This document shows, piece after piece, positions 43,920-52,021 of a DNA stretch of 64,000 nt. Where the stretch lies: positions 620,001 through 684,000 of the forward strand of contig NZ_PSYW01000001.1 of assembly GCF_003383095.1 (NCBI RefSeq). The letters are read 5' to 3'. The notes under the pieces are model-generated. The model was not told the DNA's origin. It did not search any database and worked only from the letters and a program-made list of their open reading frames with translations. Origin of the DNA: Haloferax sp. Atlit-12N (GTDB lineage Archaea > Halobacteriota > Halobacteria > Halobacteriales > Haloferacaceae). How positions within the stretch are numbered: position 1 is the stretch's first letter; every line of letters begins with the position of its first letter. Both the position numbers and the translations under genes were made by a program.

Positions 43920-44681
43920 TCAGCGGGAGCCGGGCGTGTTTGCGGGCGCGGAGTCGGTCGGGTCAACGGAACCGGTCTCCGGCGCGGCCCCCATTAGGTA
44001 GCCGCCGAACCCGATGAACCACAGGAGCACCGGGTAGGCGACGTAGCGCTCGATACCACCCGCGCCGAGGAACGAAAGCGGATGCGAGACGCCGAGGAGG
44101 CCGAACGCGAAGATACTCACCAAGAGGGCGAGGACGAACCCGCCCACCGCGACCGAGAGATACCGGAACGGCGTCTCGATGACCCGCGCGGCGACGACCG
44201 CAGAGACGCCGCCGGCGAAGAACGTCAGGAGCGCGAACAGCCCGTGCATCGGGGCTTCGCTCCCGTCGAAGATGCCCACGCCGAGGACGCCGAGGCCGAG
44301 GGCGGCGACGGCGGCGGTGACGACGCGGTCGCGGAACGCCCGGTGTGCGAAATAGCTCGCGCCGAGGACCAACAGCCCCGAAAGTATCATCGTCGCGTTG
44401 AAAATCGTCGCCGACGGCTGGAGGATGACGCTGTTGGGCGGCCTCGTCGCGCCGAGGTCGCTTATCTCCTGTACGCCCGCGTTGTAGCCGGGGTAGAACG
44501 CCTCGGCGGTGATGATTCCCATGAGCGCGAGCAGGCCGAACGCGAACAGCATCGCGCCGGCGACGTACCGCTCGCGCTGGGAGCCGTGTGCGCCCGGCGT
44601 CTCAGTAGTTCGTTCGGTTCGCGTCTCGGTCGGCGGACTGCCATCCCGTCGGGAGTCGGTGGTCGGTGTCATCGTACTCAC
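43920..44681 (-). CDS. DUF998 family membrane protein
   Basis: 253 residues. A soluble 37-residue Thr/Arg-rich N-terminus precedes six hydrophobic segments. The first loop EAFYPGYNAGVQEISDLGATR is the DUF998 signature. A sixth segment ends near residue 230 and is followed by a short polar tail. Location: cytoplasmic membrane. Role unknown. It may start at the second Met three codons in. Divergent from nth at 44817 with 135 bp between. Confidence 0.82.
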   Translation of the reverse strand: MSTMTPTTDSRRDGSPPTETRTERTTETPGAHGSQRERYVAGAMLFAFGLLALMGIITAEAFYPGYNAGVQEISDLGATRPPNSVILQPSATIFNATMILSGLLVLGASYFAHRAFRDRVVTAAVAALGLGVLGVGIFDGSEAPMHGLFALLTFFAGGVSAVVAARVIETPFRYLSVAVGGFVLALLVSIFAFGLLGVSHPLSFLGAGGIERYVAYPVLLWFIGFGGYLMGAAPETGSVDPTDSAPANTPGSR

Positions 44682-44816
44682 TCCGTTCTTTGAGACGCTT
44701 GACGCGTCGATAACACCGACCGCTGGCTCTTAGACCGCGAGAATCCGGATAGTCAGGAATCCGAACCCCTCGCCCCAACCCGAACGACTGAAACCGACCG
44801 GGTCGCACCCACAGAT

Positions 44817-45500
44817 ATGGGCACGCCACTCGAAAGCCGCGAGGCGCAAGCCGAGGAGGTCCTCGACCGACTGTACGAGGAGTACCCCGACACCACCATC
44901 TCGCTTTCCTACTCGAACCGCCTCGAACTGCTCATCGCCGTCATGCTTTCGGCGCAGTGTACCGACGAGCGCGTCAACAAAGTCACCGCGGAGCTGTTCG
45001 AGAAGTACGACGACGCCGCGGACTACGCCGCCGCCGACCAGGAGGAGTTGGCCGACGACATCAGCTCCATCACCTACTACAACAACAAGGCGAAGTACAT
45101 CCGCTCCGCGTGCGCGGACATCATCGAGAAGCACGACGGCGAGGTTCCGGACACCATGTCGGCGCTGACCGACCTCGCCGGCGTCGGCCGGAAGACCGCG
45201 AACGTCGTCCTCCAGCACGGTCACGACATCGTGGAGGGCATCGTCGTCGACACCCACGTCCAGCGGCTCTCGCGTCGACTCGGTCTGACAGAGGAGGAGT
45301 ACCCCGAGCGAATCGAAGAGGACCTGATGCCAGTCGTTCCCGAGCGAGACTGGCAGCAGTTTACGCATCTGTTCATCAGCCACGGCCGGGCCGTCTGCGA
45401 CGCTCGAAACCCCGACTGCGACGCGTGCGTGCTCGAAGACGTCTGTCCCTCGTCGAAACTCGACCACGACATCGACCTCGCCAGCGGCGAGGCGTGGTGA
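44817..45500 (+). CDS. nth: Endonuclease III
   Basis: 227 residues. The helix-hairpin-helix LAGVGRKTANVVL carries catalytic Lys126, and VDTHVQR the Asp145. The [4Fe-4S] cluster site is Cys194, 201, 204 and 210 (C-x6-C-x2-C-x5-C), the canonical pattern. It removes oxidised pyrimidines and cleaves abasic sites. It has a standard length and is convergent with the gene at 45505, only 4 bp apart. Confidence 0.95.
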   Translation: MGTPLESREAQAEEVLDRLYEEYPDTTISLSYSNRLELLIAVMLSAQCTDERVNKVTAELFEKYDDAADYAAADQEELADDISSITYYNNKAKYIRSACADIIEKHDGEVPDTMSALTDLAGVGRKTANVVLQHGHDIVEGIVVDTHVQRLSRRLGLTEEEYPERIEEDLMPVVPERDWQQFTHLFISHGRAVCDARNPDCDACVLEDVCPSSKLDHDIDLASGEAW

Positions 45501-45504
45501 GCGC

Positions 45505-45987
45505 TCAGACGAACACGTAGCCGCTCAGGTAGCGGTAGATACCGAGTAGCCACGCGAACACCCAGAAGATGACGTAGCCGAAGACGCCGACGCGGAGGCG
45601 ACCGCGCCACGCGCCCATGTTCTCGTGGAGGTCGTCGAGTGACAGGTCCTGGTCCGGGTCGCGGTAGAGGTCGGCCTCCCACTTGGCCTGGAAGATGCGG
45701 ACGATTCCTGTGAGCGCGAAGACGAGCATCGCGTACGCCTGCAGGCCGAGAATCGCATGGAGGGCGCTGAGGCCGTTGAGCTGCTGAAAAAGCCGGGGGA
45801 TCATCCACGTGACGACCGGGACCGTGTTCAACACGAGCCCGGGGAAGATGATTTTGAGGTGGTAGACGAGCACATCCCACGACACCGTTTCGGCGTCGAT
45901 CATTATCCACGCGCCGTAGATGTAAAACGGGAAGCTGGCCGTGACGGTAATCGCGGCGAGCGTGGCGAGCGTGGTCTCGTCTGCCAT
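45505..45987 (-). CDS. Four-helix membrane protein beside the respiratory cluster
   Basis: 160 residues with four hydrophobic segments (about 9-29, 41-62, 80-97 and 133-153). His residues occur near membrane ends (VYHLKIIF, LSALHAILG), so haem or quinone ligation is conceivable but unproven. It is encoded opposite to and near the bc-type cluster. No family function known to me. A Sec signal is not apparent. Confidence 0.7.
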   Translation of the reverse strand: MADETTLATLAAITVTASFPFYIYGAWIMIDAETVSWDVLVYHLKIIFPGLVLNTVPVVTWMIPRLFQQLNGLSALHAILGLQAYAMLVFALTGIVRIFQAKWEADLYRDPDQDLSLDDLHENMGAWRGRLRVGVFGYVIFWVFAWLLGIYRYLSGYVFV

Positions 45988-46227
45988 CGCACGGCGTTAG
46001 GACCCGGTTGGCCTAAAGGGACCGATGCGCGGCGTCCCGTTCGAGCGCTAGACCACGCGGCGGCCCCCGAACGTCGGTCACGACGCCTCGAATTCGAGTT
46101 TCGAACTACACTTTCGAGCGCCGGACCAACCGGACTCGCGTTTCGGAGCGTCACGCGGCGAGTCGCCCGTGGCGGGTGCGGTTCGGGGTCGGAACACGTT
46201 TACCGGCGTGGACCCTACTCCGGGGCG

Positions 46228-47058
46228 ATGTCAGACTCGTCTTCCGCCCCGGCCGACGACGGCTCGTCACCGGATGCGGACGCCGACGCCGCGATGTCCG
46301 ACGCGGAACTCGCGGCCCTCCGCGAGGAGGTCGAAGCCAAGTACGACTTCGAGAACTTCGGCCCGGCCGACATGGCGAAGATGACCCCCGAAGAGTGGGA
46401 CGCCGCGTTCGACCCCGATTCGTGGGTCGTCGGCGAGGAGTTGCTCAACCGCGTCGAACAGGAGCTCCGCTACCGGGTCGCGATTCGCGAGGTGTTTGCC
46501 GTCCTCGAACGCGTGACCGAAGACGGCGAGCCCCGGATTCTCGCGTACTCAGACGAGGGCTACGCCGTCGTCTACCCGGACGGGAGCGTCGAGGGCGAGG
46601 GGACTGTCCTCCGCGACGTGAAACCGACCGTCGCGCTCTGTTCGATGGAGGACTTCGAGGTGAACGACGCGCCCGAGACCGTCAGGCTCCCCGAACCCGA
46701 AGAGGTCGCACAGGGGACCGGCGACTTCGGGAATCGGATGCTCCAAATCGTCGCGTTCGGCCAGTTGCTTGGCGGGTTCGCGCTCATCGGCGCGTGGCTC
46801 GTCCTCCCCGACCTCGAATCGATTATCGCGCCGCTGGCCGGCCTGGGCTTTCTCGTCATCGGCTTTTTCCTCTTCGTCGTCGTGGCCAACGCCCGGCTCT
46901 CGGACCGCTTCCGCGCCGAGGAGTACCGAGACAGGCTCCGCGTCATGGGTCTCGAAGGCGGGTCGCGCCCCGAGTTCGTCCCGACGTTCGACGGGGACGA
47001 GAACGTCGCGTCCCTGGTCGAACCTCCCGAGGGAGACGACCACAGTTCTGAGGGTTGA
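46228..47058 (+). CDS. Conserved haloarchaeal membrane protein upstream of the respiratory cluster
   Basis: 276 residues. The first 165 are soluble and acidic, including a KYDFENFGPADMAKMTPEEWDAAFDPDSWVVG segment. Two membrane helices follow (about 174-193 and 200-220), then a soluble tail. The start is the ATG giving MSDSSSAPADDG. It lies 86 bp before the halocyanin and may belong to the same functional group. Function unknown. Confidence 0.75.
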   Translation: MSDSSSAPADDGSSPDADADAAMSDAELAALREEVEAKYDFENFGPADMAKMTPEEWDAAFDPDSWVVGEELLNRVEQELRYRVAIREVFAVLERVTEDGEPRILAYSDEGYAVVYPDGSVEGEGTVLRDVKPTVALCSMEDFEVNDAPETVRLPEPEEVAQGTGDFGNRMLQIVAFGQLLGGFALIGAWLVLPDLESIIAPLAGLGFLVIGFFLFVVVANARLSDRFRAEEYRDRLRVMGLEGGSRPEFVPTFDGDENVASLVEPPEGDDHSSEG

Positions 47059-47110
47059 AAGCGGCGGTCGACCACCTCGCGAAACACCCTCCGTGACGGC
47101 ATAGTCGGTG

Positions 47111-47118
47111 GGTTTAAG
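47111..47118 (+). promoter_or_regulatory. TATA-like element of the halocyanin-cytochrome b cluster
   Basis: GGTTTAAG lies about 30 bp before the halocyanin ATG at 47145, a typical haloarchaeal position. It probably drives the whole run of genes to 49745. Confidence 0.5.
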
Positions 47119-47144
47119 CGCATCCCATCCTGACGAACGACCGT

Positions 47145-47783
47145 ATGAAAAGGCGGGAGTTTCTCCGAACGGCTGGCGGTGCGACAGCCGCCGCGACCGC
47201 TGCCGCCGGGACCGCTGCTGCGGCGGAAAGCGGCGGTGGAGCGCAGGTTCAACCCGACTTCGGTGGCTACCTCGACGGCATCGACGGAGGCTACGAAGAC
47301 CTCCGCGGTCAGAGTGAGGTCACCATCGAAGTTGGTGCGTCCGGCAACGGAGGTAACCTTGCGTTCGCACCGGCTGGCATCTGGATCGACCCCGGCACGA
47401 CCGTGACGTGGGAGTGGACCGGCGAAGGCGGCGGGCACAACGTCGTCGCGAGCGAGGGTGCGTCGCTCGACTCCGGCGCGGCCGTCTCCGAGGCCGGAAC
47501 CACCTACGAGTTCACGTTCGAGAACGGTGGCATCACGAAGTACCACTGTGTGCCGCACGAGGCGCTCGGCATGCTCGGCGCGGTCGCCGTCGGCGACGAC
47601 GTGGCGACTATCAGCACCGGCGGTGGCGGCGAGAAGGAACTGCACGAACTCGGCGTCCCGATTCAGGCCCACTGGGTCGGCTCGGCGACGATTCTGGGTA
47701 TCCTCGTCACCATCATCTACACGTTCTTCATCTTGAAGTACGGCGAGTCCCCAAATACGGGTAACACCGGAGGTGGCGAATAA
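47145..47783 (+). CDS. hcp: Halocyanin, membrane-anchored blue copper protein
   Basis: 212 residues. A Tat signal (MKRREFLRTAGGATAAATA) exports the protein. The cupredoxin domain has copper ligands His98, Cys135, His138 and Met143 (GHNVV, YHCVPHEALGM). One C-terminal membrane segment at 180-198 anchors it facing outward. It is expected to carry electrons in place of a c-type cytochrome. Its stop overlaps the next ATG by 1 bp, and a cytochrome b gene follows. A close paralogue is at 62095-62718. Confidence 0.92.
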   Translation: MKRREFLRTAGGATAAATAAAGTAAAAESGGGAQVQPDFGGYLDGIDGGYEDLRGQSEVTIEVGASGNGGNLAFAPAGIWIDPGTTVTWEWTGEGGGHNVVASEGASLDSGAAVSEAGTTYEFTFENGGITKYHCVPHEALGMLGAVAVGDDVATISTGGGGEKELHELGVPIQAHWVGSATILGILVTIIYTFFILKYGESPNTGNTGGGE

Positions 47784-48172
47784 TGTCTTCGACCGGCAGC
47801 ACATACGGCGATATTCACCGATACGAACCGGCGCGAGAGAGCACCGCAGCGGCCATCGCAATCGTCCTCCTGACGATTATCGAGGTCGTGTTCGTGTTCC
47901 TCTTCACCTACGGCTTCGTCTCGGGCTGGGGTCTGACGGACACGGGGAACATGTTCCTCGGCGGCGTCCTCGCCGTCATCTTCGTGGACCTCGCGTTCAT
48001 CCTCGCGCTGTACCGCAAGGAGTTCCTCCCCGACGTGATGATCGTCAAAAAGCGGCGTCGCAAGTGGGAAGACCTCTACGTCCGCGAGGAGGACGTCGAC
48101 GGTGTCACCTTCAGCAGCGATGACGCGTGGGAACAGGTCAAACGCGCGGTGTACCCCTACTACAAGCGATAA
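47783..48172 (+). CDS. Small two-helix subunit-like protein of the bc-type cluster
   Basis: 129 residues with two hydrophobic segments (about 23-47 and 57-77) and a basic soluble C-terminus (KKRRRKWEDLYVREED). Overlaps the halocyanin stop and is 3 bp from cytochrome b, so it is probably a structural subunit of the same complex. No cofactor motif visible. Confidence 0.8.
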   Translation: MSSTGSTYGDIHRYEPARESTAAAIAIVLLTIIEVVFVFLFTYGFVSGWGLTDTGNMFLGGVLAVIFVDLAFILALYRKEFLPDVMIVKKRRRKWEDLYVREEDVDGVTFSSDDAWEQVKRAVYPYYKR

Positions 48173-48175
48173 ACC

Positions 48176-48970
48176 ATGAGTCTCGAACGCAAAGACGACT
48201 ACGACCACAAGGCCTGGATGAAAAAGAAGGACCTCACCCCGGTCGAGGCCACCTTCCTCACCACGCTCATCTGGCTGGATAAGCGACTCCGCATCGTCGA
48301 TTATCTGGAACTTCTGGAGACACTCTACTACCGAGTTAATCTCCAGATGCCGAAGAGCCACACCGAGCAGTACAACCTCGACAACAAGTTCTGGTACTGG
48401 TACCCCCTGTACACGCTCGGCTTGTTCTCGACGCTCGCGTACGTCGTCGCGGCGATCAGTGGTGCCCTTCTCGGGTTCTACTACTCCCCGGCGACGACCG
48501 GTGACCCCACGACGGCCTACAGCAGTATCGAATTCATCATGCGCGACCTGCAGTTCGGCTTCATGCTCCGCTCCGTCCACCGTTGGGCGGCGCAGGTCAT
48601 GGTCGCGGCCGTGTTCTTGCACATGCTCCGTGTCTACTTCACGGGGTCGTACAAGGAACCCCGCGAGCTGAACTGGCTTCTCGGCATCGTCCTGATCAGC
48701 CTGACGATGGTGTTCGGGTACACCGGATACCTTCTCCCGTGGGACCAGCTAGCCTACTGGGCGGGGCAGATCGGCGTCGAGATGTCGCTGTCGGTCCCGC
48801 TCGCCGGTGAGTGGGTCGCACAGCTCCTGTTCGGCGGCTTCTCGCTGAGCCAGTCGACGCTACAGCGCATGTACATCATCCACGTGTTCCTGCTCCCGTT
48901 CGTCGTGACGACGCTCATCGCGATCCACATCGGCATCGTGTGGGTGCAGGGCATCGCGGAGCCGCACTGA
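48176..48970 (+). CDS. petB: Cytochrome b, N-terminal haem-binding subunit
   Basis: 264 residues, four-helix cytochrome b6-like. Haem ligands appear as two His pairs: HRWAA and HMLR on one helix, HVFLLP and HIGIVWV on another. The Q-site segment FGYTGYLLPWDQLAYWA is typical. It forms the quinol-oxidising core of a bc-type complex in the membrane. Starts 3 bp after the small subunit and is followed by the C-terminal cytochrome b half. Confidence 0.95.
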   Translation: MSLERKDDYDHKAWMKKKDLTPVEATFLTTLIWLDKRLRIVDYLELLETLYYRVNLQMPKSHTEQYNLDNKFWYWYPLYTLGLFSTLAYVVAAISGALLGFYYSPATTGDPTTAYSSIEFIMRDLQFGFMLRSVHRWAAQVMVAAVFLHMLRVYFTGSYKEPRELNWLLGIVLISLTMVFGYTGYLLPWDQLAYWAGQIGVEMSLSVPLAGEWVAQLLFGGFSLSQSTLQRMYIIHVFLLPFVVTTLIAIHIGIVWVQGIAEPH

Positions 48971-48980
48971 GGTGACAATC

Positions 48981-49745
48981 ATGAGCGACAACGAACCCGA
49001 AAACGAGGAGATTCGATCCGACGGCGCGGGCATCGTGGCCCCGGACGACGAGACGCCCACGTGGAGCGAGCGCAAGGCTCGCAAGACGGGGCTCTCCCGG
49101 CTCACCTACGAGTACTTCGAGCGCGCACGTCGTGAAGACCAGGACCTCCGCACGGAGTCCGACTACGTCGAACGCGACGTGCTGGCGTTCCCCACGTGGC
49201 CCCACGAGACCGTTCGTAACCTCTCGATTGCGTCGTTCTTCGTCGGGATGATTCTGTTCCTCTCGGCGACCATGCCGCCGCACATCGGCAACCCCGCGAA
49301 TCCGTCGAGTACCCCGGCGATTATCCTGCCCGACTGGTATCTCTACTGGTCGTTCGGCCTGCTCAAGCTCAACCCGCTGAACCCCGAACTGGCCATCCTC
49401 GGCGGACAGAAGCTGATGGCCGACCGTACCTACGGCGTGCTGGCGAACGGCGTCGTCGTCGGCTTCATCGCCATCGTGCCCTTCCTCAACAAGGGCTCGG
49501 CCCGGCGACCCGTCGAGCAGCCGTTCTGGTCCGCAGTCGGCGTCTTCGGCGTGGTGTTCGCGATGACCATCTCGCTTCTGGCCATCAAGAACCTCATGCC
49601 GATGAACGTCGACCTGCTGTTCGACCTGACGTTCCTGCTCCCGTTCGTCTTCGGGACCATCACCTACGCGATACTGAAGACGATGCGCGAGGGGTACATG
49701 TACAACCTCAACCGCCGCTACTACCGGCTTCGCCCGCCGAAATAG
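48981..49745 (+). CDS. petD: Cytochrome b, C-terminal (subunit IV-like) protein
   Basis: 254 residues. The quinol-site motif appears as PDWYLYWSFGLLK, the variant of PEWY. An acidic soluble N-terminus of about 75 residues precedes the first of three or more membrane helices. Together with the preceding gene it makes a split cytochrome b as in b6f-type complexes. The ATG at 48981 was taken; a GTG nine bases upstream is possible. Confidence 0.92.
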   Translation: MSDNEPENEEIRSDGAGIVAPDDETPTWSERKARKTGLSRLTYEYFERARREDQDLRTESDYVERDVLAFPTWPHETVRNLSIASFFVGMILFLSATMPPHIGNPANPSSTPAIILPDWYLYWSFGLLKLNPLNPELAILGGQKLMADRTYGVLANGVVVGFIAIVPFLNKGSARRPVEQPFWSAVGVFGVVFAMTISLLAIKNLMPMNVDLLFDLTFLLPFVFGTITYAILKTMREGYMYNLNRRYYRLRPPK

Positions 49746-49784
49746 AGCGGAACCACTACCAACCGTCCCTTCTTAGCGTCACTA

Positions 49785-50174
49785 ATGACAGATAGCGACG
49801 CAACCGGTCGAACCGGCGACGCCGACGGAGCGCGGCGCGGACGCCGCGGCCGGCGCGACATCGTCGTCCCCATGCGGCTCTACAAGACGATTACCGTCTT
49901 CTCGACGCTCATCGCCGTCGTCAGCGTGGTCCTCGGCTTCGTCTTCCTCGACGCCGCGACGCTCCAAGTGAGTGCCCTCCGGGCGGTCATCGCCGGCGTG
50001 CTGGGCGCGCTCGGAATCGGCGTCGCCGACGGTTTGCTGAGCACGGCCCTCGCGGTCTTCGGACTCGGCATCATCGCGTTCGGCGCGGTCGTCTACACGC
50101 TCGGCACCCGGTTTCGCGCCCAAGGAATGGGAAAGTCTCAAGAGGACTCCGGCGAAGACTCGAACAATGGCTGA
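49785..50174 (+). CDS. Small membrane protein of the respiratory cluster
   Basis: 129 residues. An Arg/Gly-rich start (ARRGRRGRRDIV) is followed by three hydrophobic segments (about 35-53, 62-80 and 87-105). It overlaps the next gene by 8 bp, showing cotranscription. No cofactor motif. Confidence 0.75.
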   Translation: MTDSDATGRTGDADGARRGRRGRRDIVVPMRLYKTITVFSTLIAVVSVVLGFVFLDAATLQVSALRAVIAGVLGALGIGVADGLLSTALAVFGLGIIAFGAVVYTLGTRFRAQGMGKSQEDSGEDSNNG

Positions 50175-50448
50175 CGAATTCATCAAGGGTCTGGGTATCC
50201 TGACCGGGTCCGGACTCGCGTGGCTGGTGCTCGCGTCGTGGTACCGGACGAGCAGTTTCGAGAGCACACAACAGCTCATCGAGCCGCTGTCGTCCGGCGC
50301 GACCGAGGGACTGTTCAACATCATCGCCGTCACGCTGATGGACGTGTTCCTCTGGTTCGCGCTCCTCGGCGCGCTCACCTTCTGGGTGCTCATCCCTGCG
50401 GGCCACCAGATTATGTCCGCGCTCGAAGAGCGCCGCAACGCGCAGTAA
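50167..50448 (+). CDS. Small two-helix membrane protein of the respiratory cluster
   Basis: 93 residues with two membrane helices (about 8-26 and 48-75). It contains no Cys and only a single His. It overlaps the previous gene by 8 bp. Likely accessory subunit or assembly factor; unproven. Confidence 0.72.
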   Translation: MADEFIKGLGILTGSGLAWLVLASWYRTSSFESTQQLIEPLSSGATEGLFNIIAVTLMDVFLWFALLGALTFWVLIPAGHQIMSALEERRNAQ

Positions 50449-50585
50449 GCCGACGCGGCGCGGGCCGTTCTCCTCTCATCTCGATTCGAATCGCCGAAAC
50501 GTCCCTCACGATAGCGGGTGCACTCCCCGCCGCGCCCCGCGTCGGATTGGAAAAACTCTAATGAGTCTCGCTCCGACGGTCCTGT

Positions 50586-51029
50586 ATGCACCCACTACAG
50601 TTCCTCGTTCCGCTCGACCAGTTGGCGGCGGTCGAACCGGTCGTCCCGCACGTGGCGCTCGTGCTCGTGCTTGCGAACTTCGCGACGCGCTTCCTCGGTC
50701 ACCGGTCGCACGTCAAACAGGCCGAGGAAGGCGGTGAGGAGGCCATCTCCCGATACCTCCCGCACTCGATTAGTTCGGGCGCGCTCGTCCTGACCTCGTT
50801 CCTCTACCTGCTCGTCGAGCCGCACGGCGGCATGGTGCTGACCGTGCTGGTCGTCGGGATGTTCGTCACCGACTTCTTCGAGTTCGAAGCGCGCAAGGTC
50901 GAAGCCCGCACCGACAAGCCGCTCGAACGCCCGAACGGCTCGCTCGTCGCTGCAACGCTCGTGCTCCTGTACGCGGCGTTCCAGAGCCTCTTCTTCCTCG
51001 TCGCGGACTACTGGAACCTCATCGTCTAA
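50586..51029 (+). CDS. Membrane protein, last gene of the respiratory cluster
   Basis: 147 residues with four hydrophobic segments. A cytoplasmic or external loop carries HRSHVKQAEEGGEEAISRYLPHS. 137 bp separate it from the previous gene, so it may have its own promoter. Function unknown. Confidence 0.7.
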   Translation: MHPLQFLVPLDQLAAVEPVVPHVALVLVLANFATRFLGHRSHVKQAEEGGEEAISRYLPHSISSGALVLTSFLYLLVEPHGGMVLTVLVVGMFVTDFFEFEARKVEARTDKPLERPNGSLVAATLVLLYAAFQSLFFLVADYWNLIV

Positions 51030-51145
51030 GCTCGCGGCGCTTTCTTCTCCGCGTCGCCGCGTTCGCACCGCTCACGAGGAACACGTATTTTCGACGACGC
51101 CGAGCGCCGCTGCTCGGGGTCCGGAATCACGGCCGAGCGAGGCGC

Positions 51146-51877
51146 TCACTCGACGAGAAGCGGAACGCTCCCGTCGCGGTCGATGACAACCGACTCCGAC
51201 GGGTGGACTTCCCGGACGACCTCGTCGTCGGCGACGAGCGAGACGGGCGCGTCGTCGCGTTCGACCGATAGTCGGACGGGCGGCTGGAGGACCCACGAGT
51301 TCGTCTGGGTCGCGTACGGTGAGACGGGCACGACGGCGAGTCCAGCGGCGGGACCGACGACCGCGCCGCCAGCGGCGCGCGCGTAGCCGGAACTCCCGAG
51401 CGGCGTGGCGACGACGACGCCGTCGGCGCGGAACTCGTCGACCGGCGTCCAGCGCGCCGCCGCGCGCGACTCGTCGGTCGGTTCGGACGAGAAGGGGACC
51501 GCGGCCTCCGCGTGGGCGACGCCGTACTCGGAGATATGCGCCGGTTCGCTCGTGACGAGCATCGCGTCGAGGAGCGCGCGACCCGCCGCGTCGCCGCCGA
51601 CGCGGAGCGAGAGCGTCGGGTGGTCGACGACCCGACCGTCACCCGCGGCGACCGTGGACAGTCGCGATTCGAGGTCGCGGCGCGGGGTCGACCACGGCGC
51701 GCCGCAGTCGACGGGGACGACCGGGCACGACCACTCGGAGCCGAGGGCGACCGCCGAGAGCGCCGCCTCGCCGACGGCGACGACGGCGTCCGCGTCGGCC
51801 GGCTCCGGTTCGACCGACGCACCGGCCGCTCTGACGGCGGTGGCGACCGAGTCGTCACCGACGATACCGAATCTCAT
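51146..51877 (-). CDS. NAD kinase-like protein lacking the GGDGT motif
   Basis: 243 residues. The C-terminal half matches the NAD kinase fold: DGVVVATPLGSSGYARAAGG corresponds to the usual ATPTGSTAY loop, then a beta-sandwich with LQPPVRLSV. The position that should hold the catalytic GGDGT instead reads AVVAVGEAALSAVA (32-45), so the phosphate/metal loop is missing. It could be a non-catalytic or altered-specificity paralogue, as another full NAD kinase is expected in the genome. Confidence 0.75.
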   Translation of the reverse strand: MRFGIVGDDSVATAVRAAGASVEPEPADADAVVAVGEAALSAVALGSEWSCPVVPVDCGAPWSTPRRDLESRLSTVAAGDGRVVDHPTLSLRVGGDAAGRALLDAMLVTSEPAHISEYGVAHAEAAVPFSSEPTDESRAAARWTPVDEFRADGVVVATPLGSSGYARAAGGAVVGPAAGLAVVPVSPYATQTNSWVLQPPVRLSVERDDAPVSLVADDEVVREVHPSESVVIDRDGSVPLLVE

Positions 51878-51972
51878 CGTCGTCCACCTGCGGCGAGCCC
51901 CCGTAGCATCGTCCCGTGCTACGCCGCGGCGAATAAAAGCCCTCGTGGTTCGGTCCGGCGATGGGCGACGCA

Positions 51973-51999
51973 GGCCGGACGGGCCGGACGGGCCGGACG
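51973..51999. repeat. 9-bp tandem repeat, three copies
   Basis: GGCCGGACG is repeated three times exactly, between the NAD-kinase-like gene and the peptidase gene. No coding use is evident; copy number may vary between strains. Confidence 0.6.
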
Positions 52000-52021
52000 A
52001 GTACTGTGAGTCGCCGACGCC

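Noticed and set aside
46228-47058. This protein as the missing Rieske subunit of the bc-type cluster.
   Set aside because: There is no Cys-His pair motif for a 2Fe-2S cluster anywhere in it.
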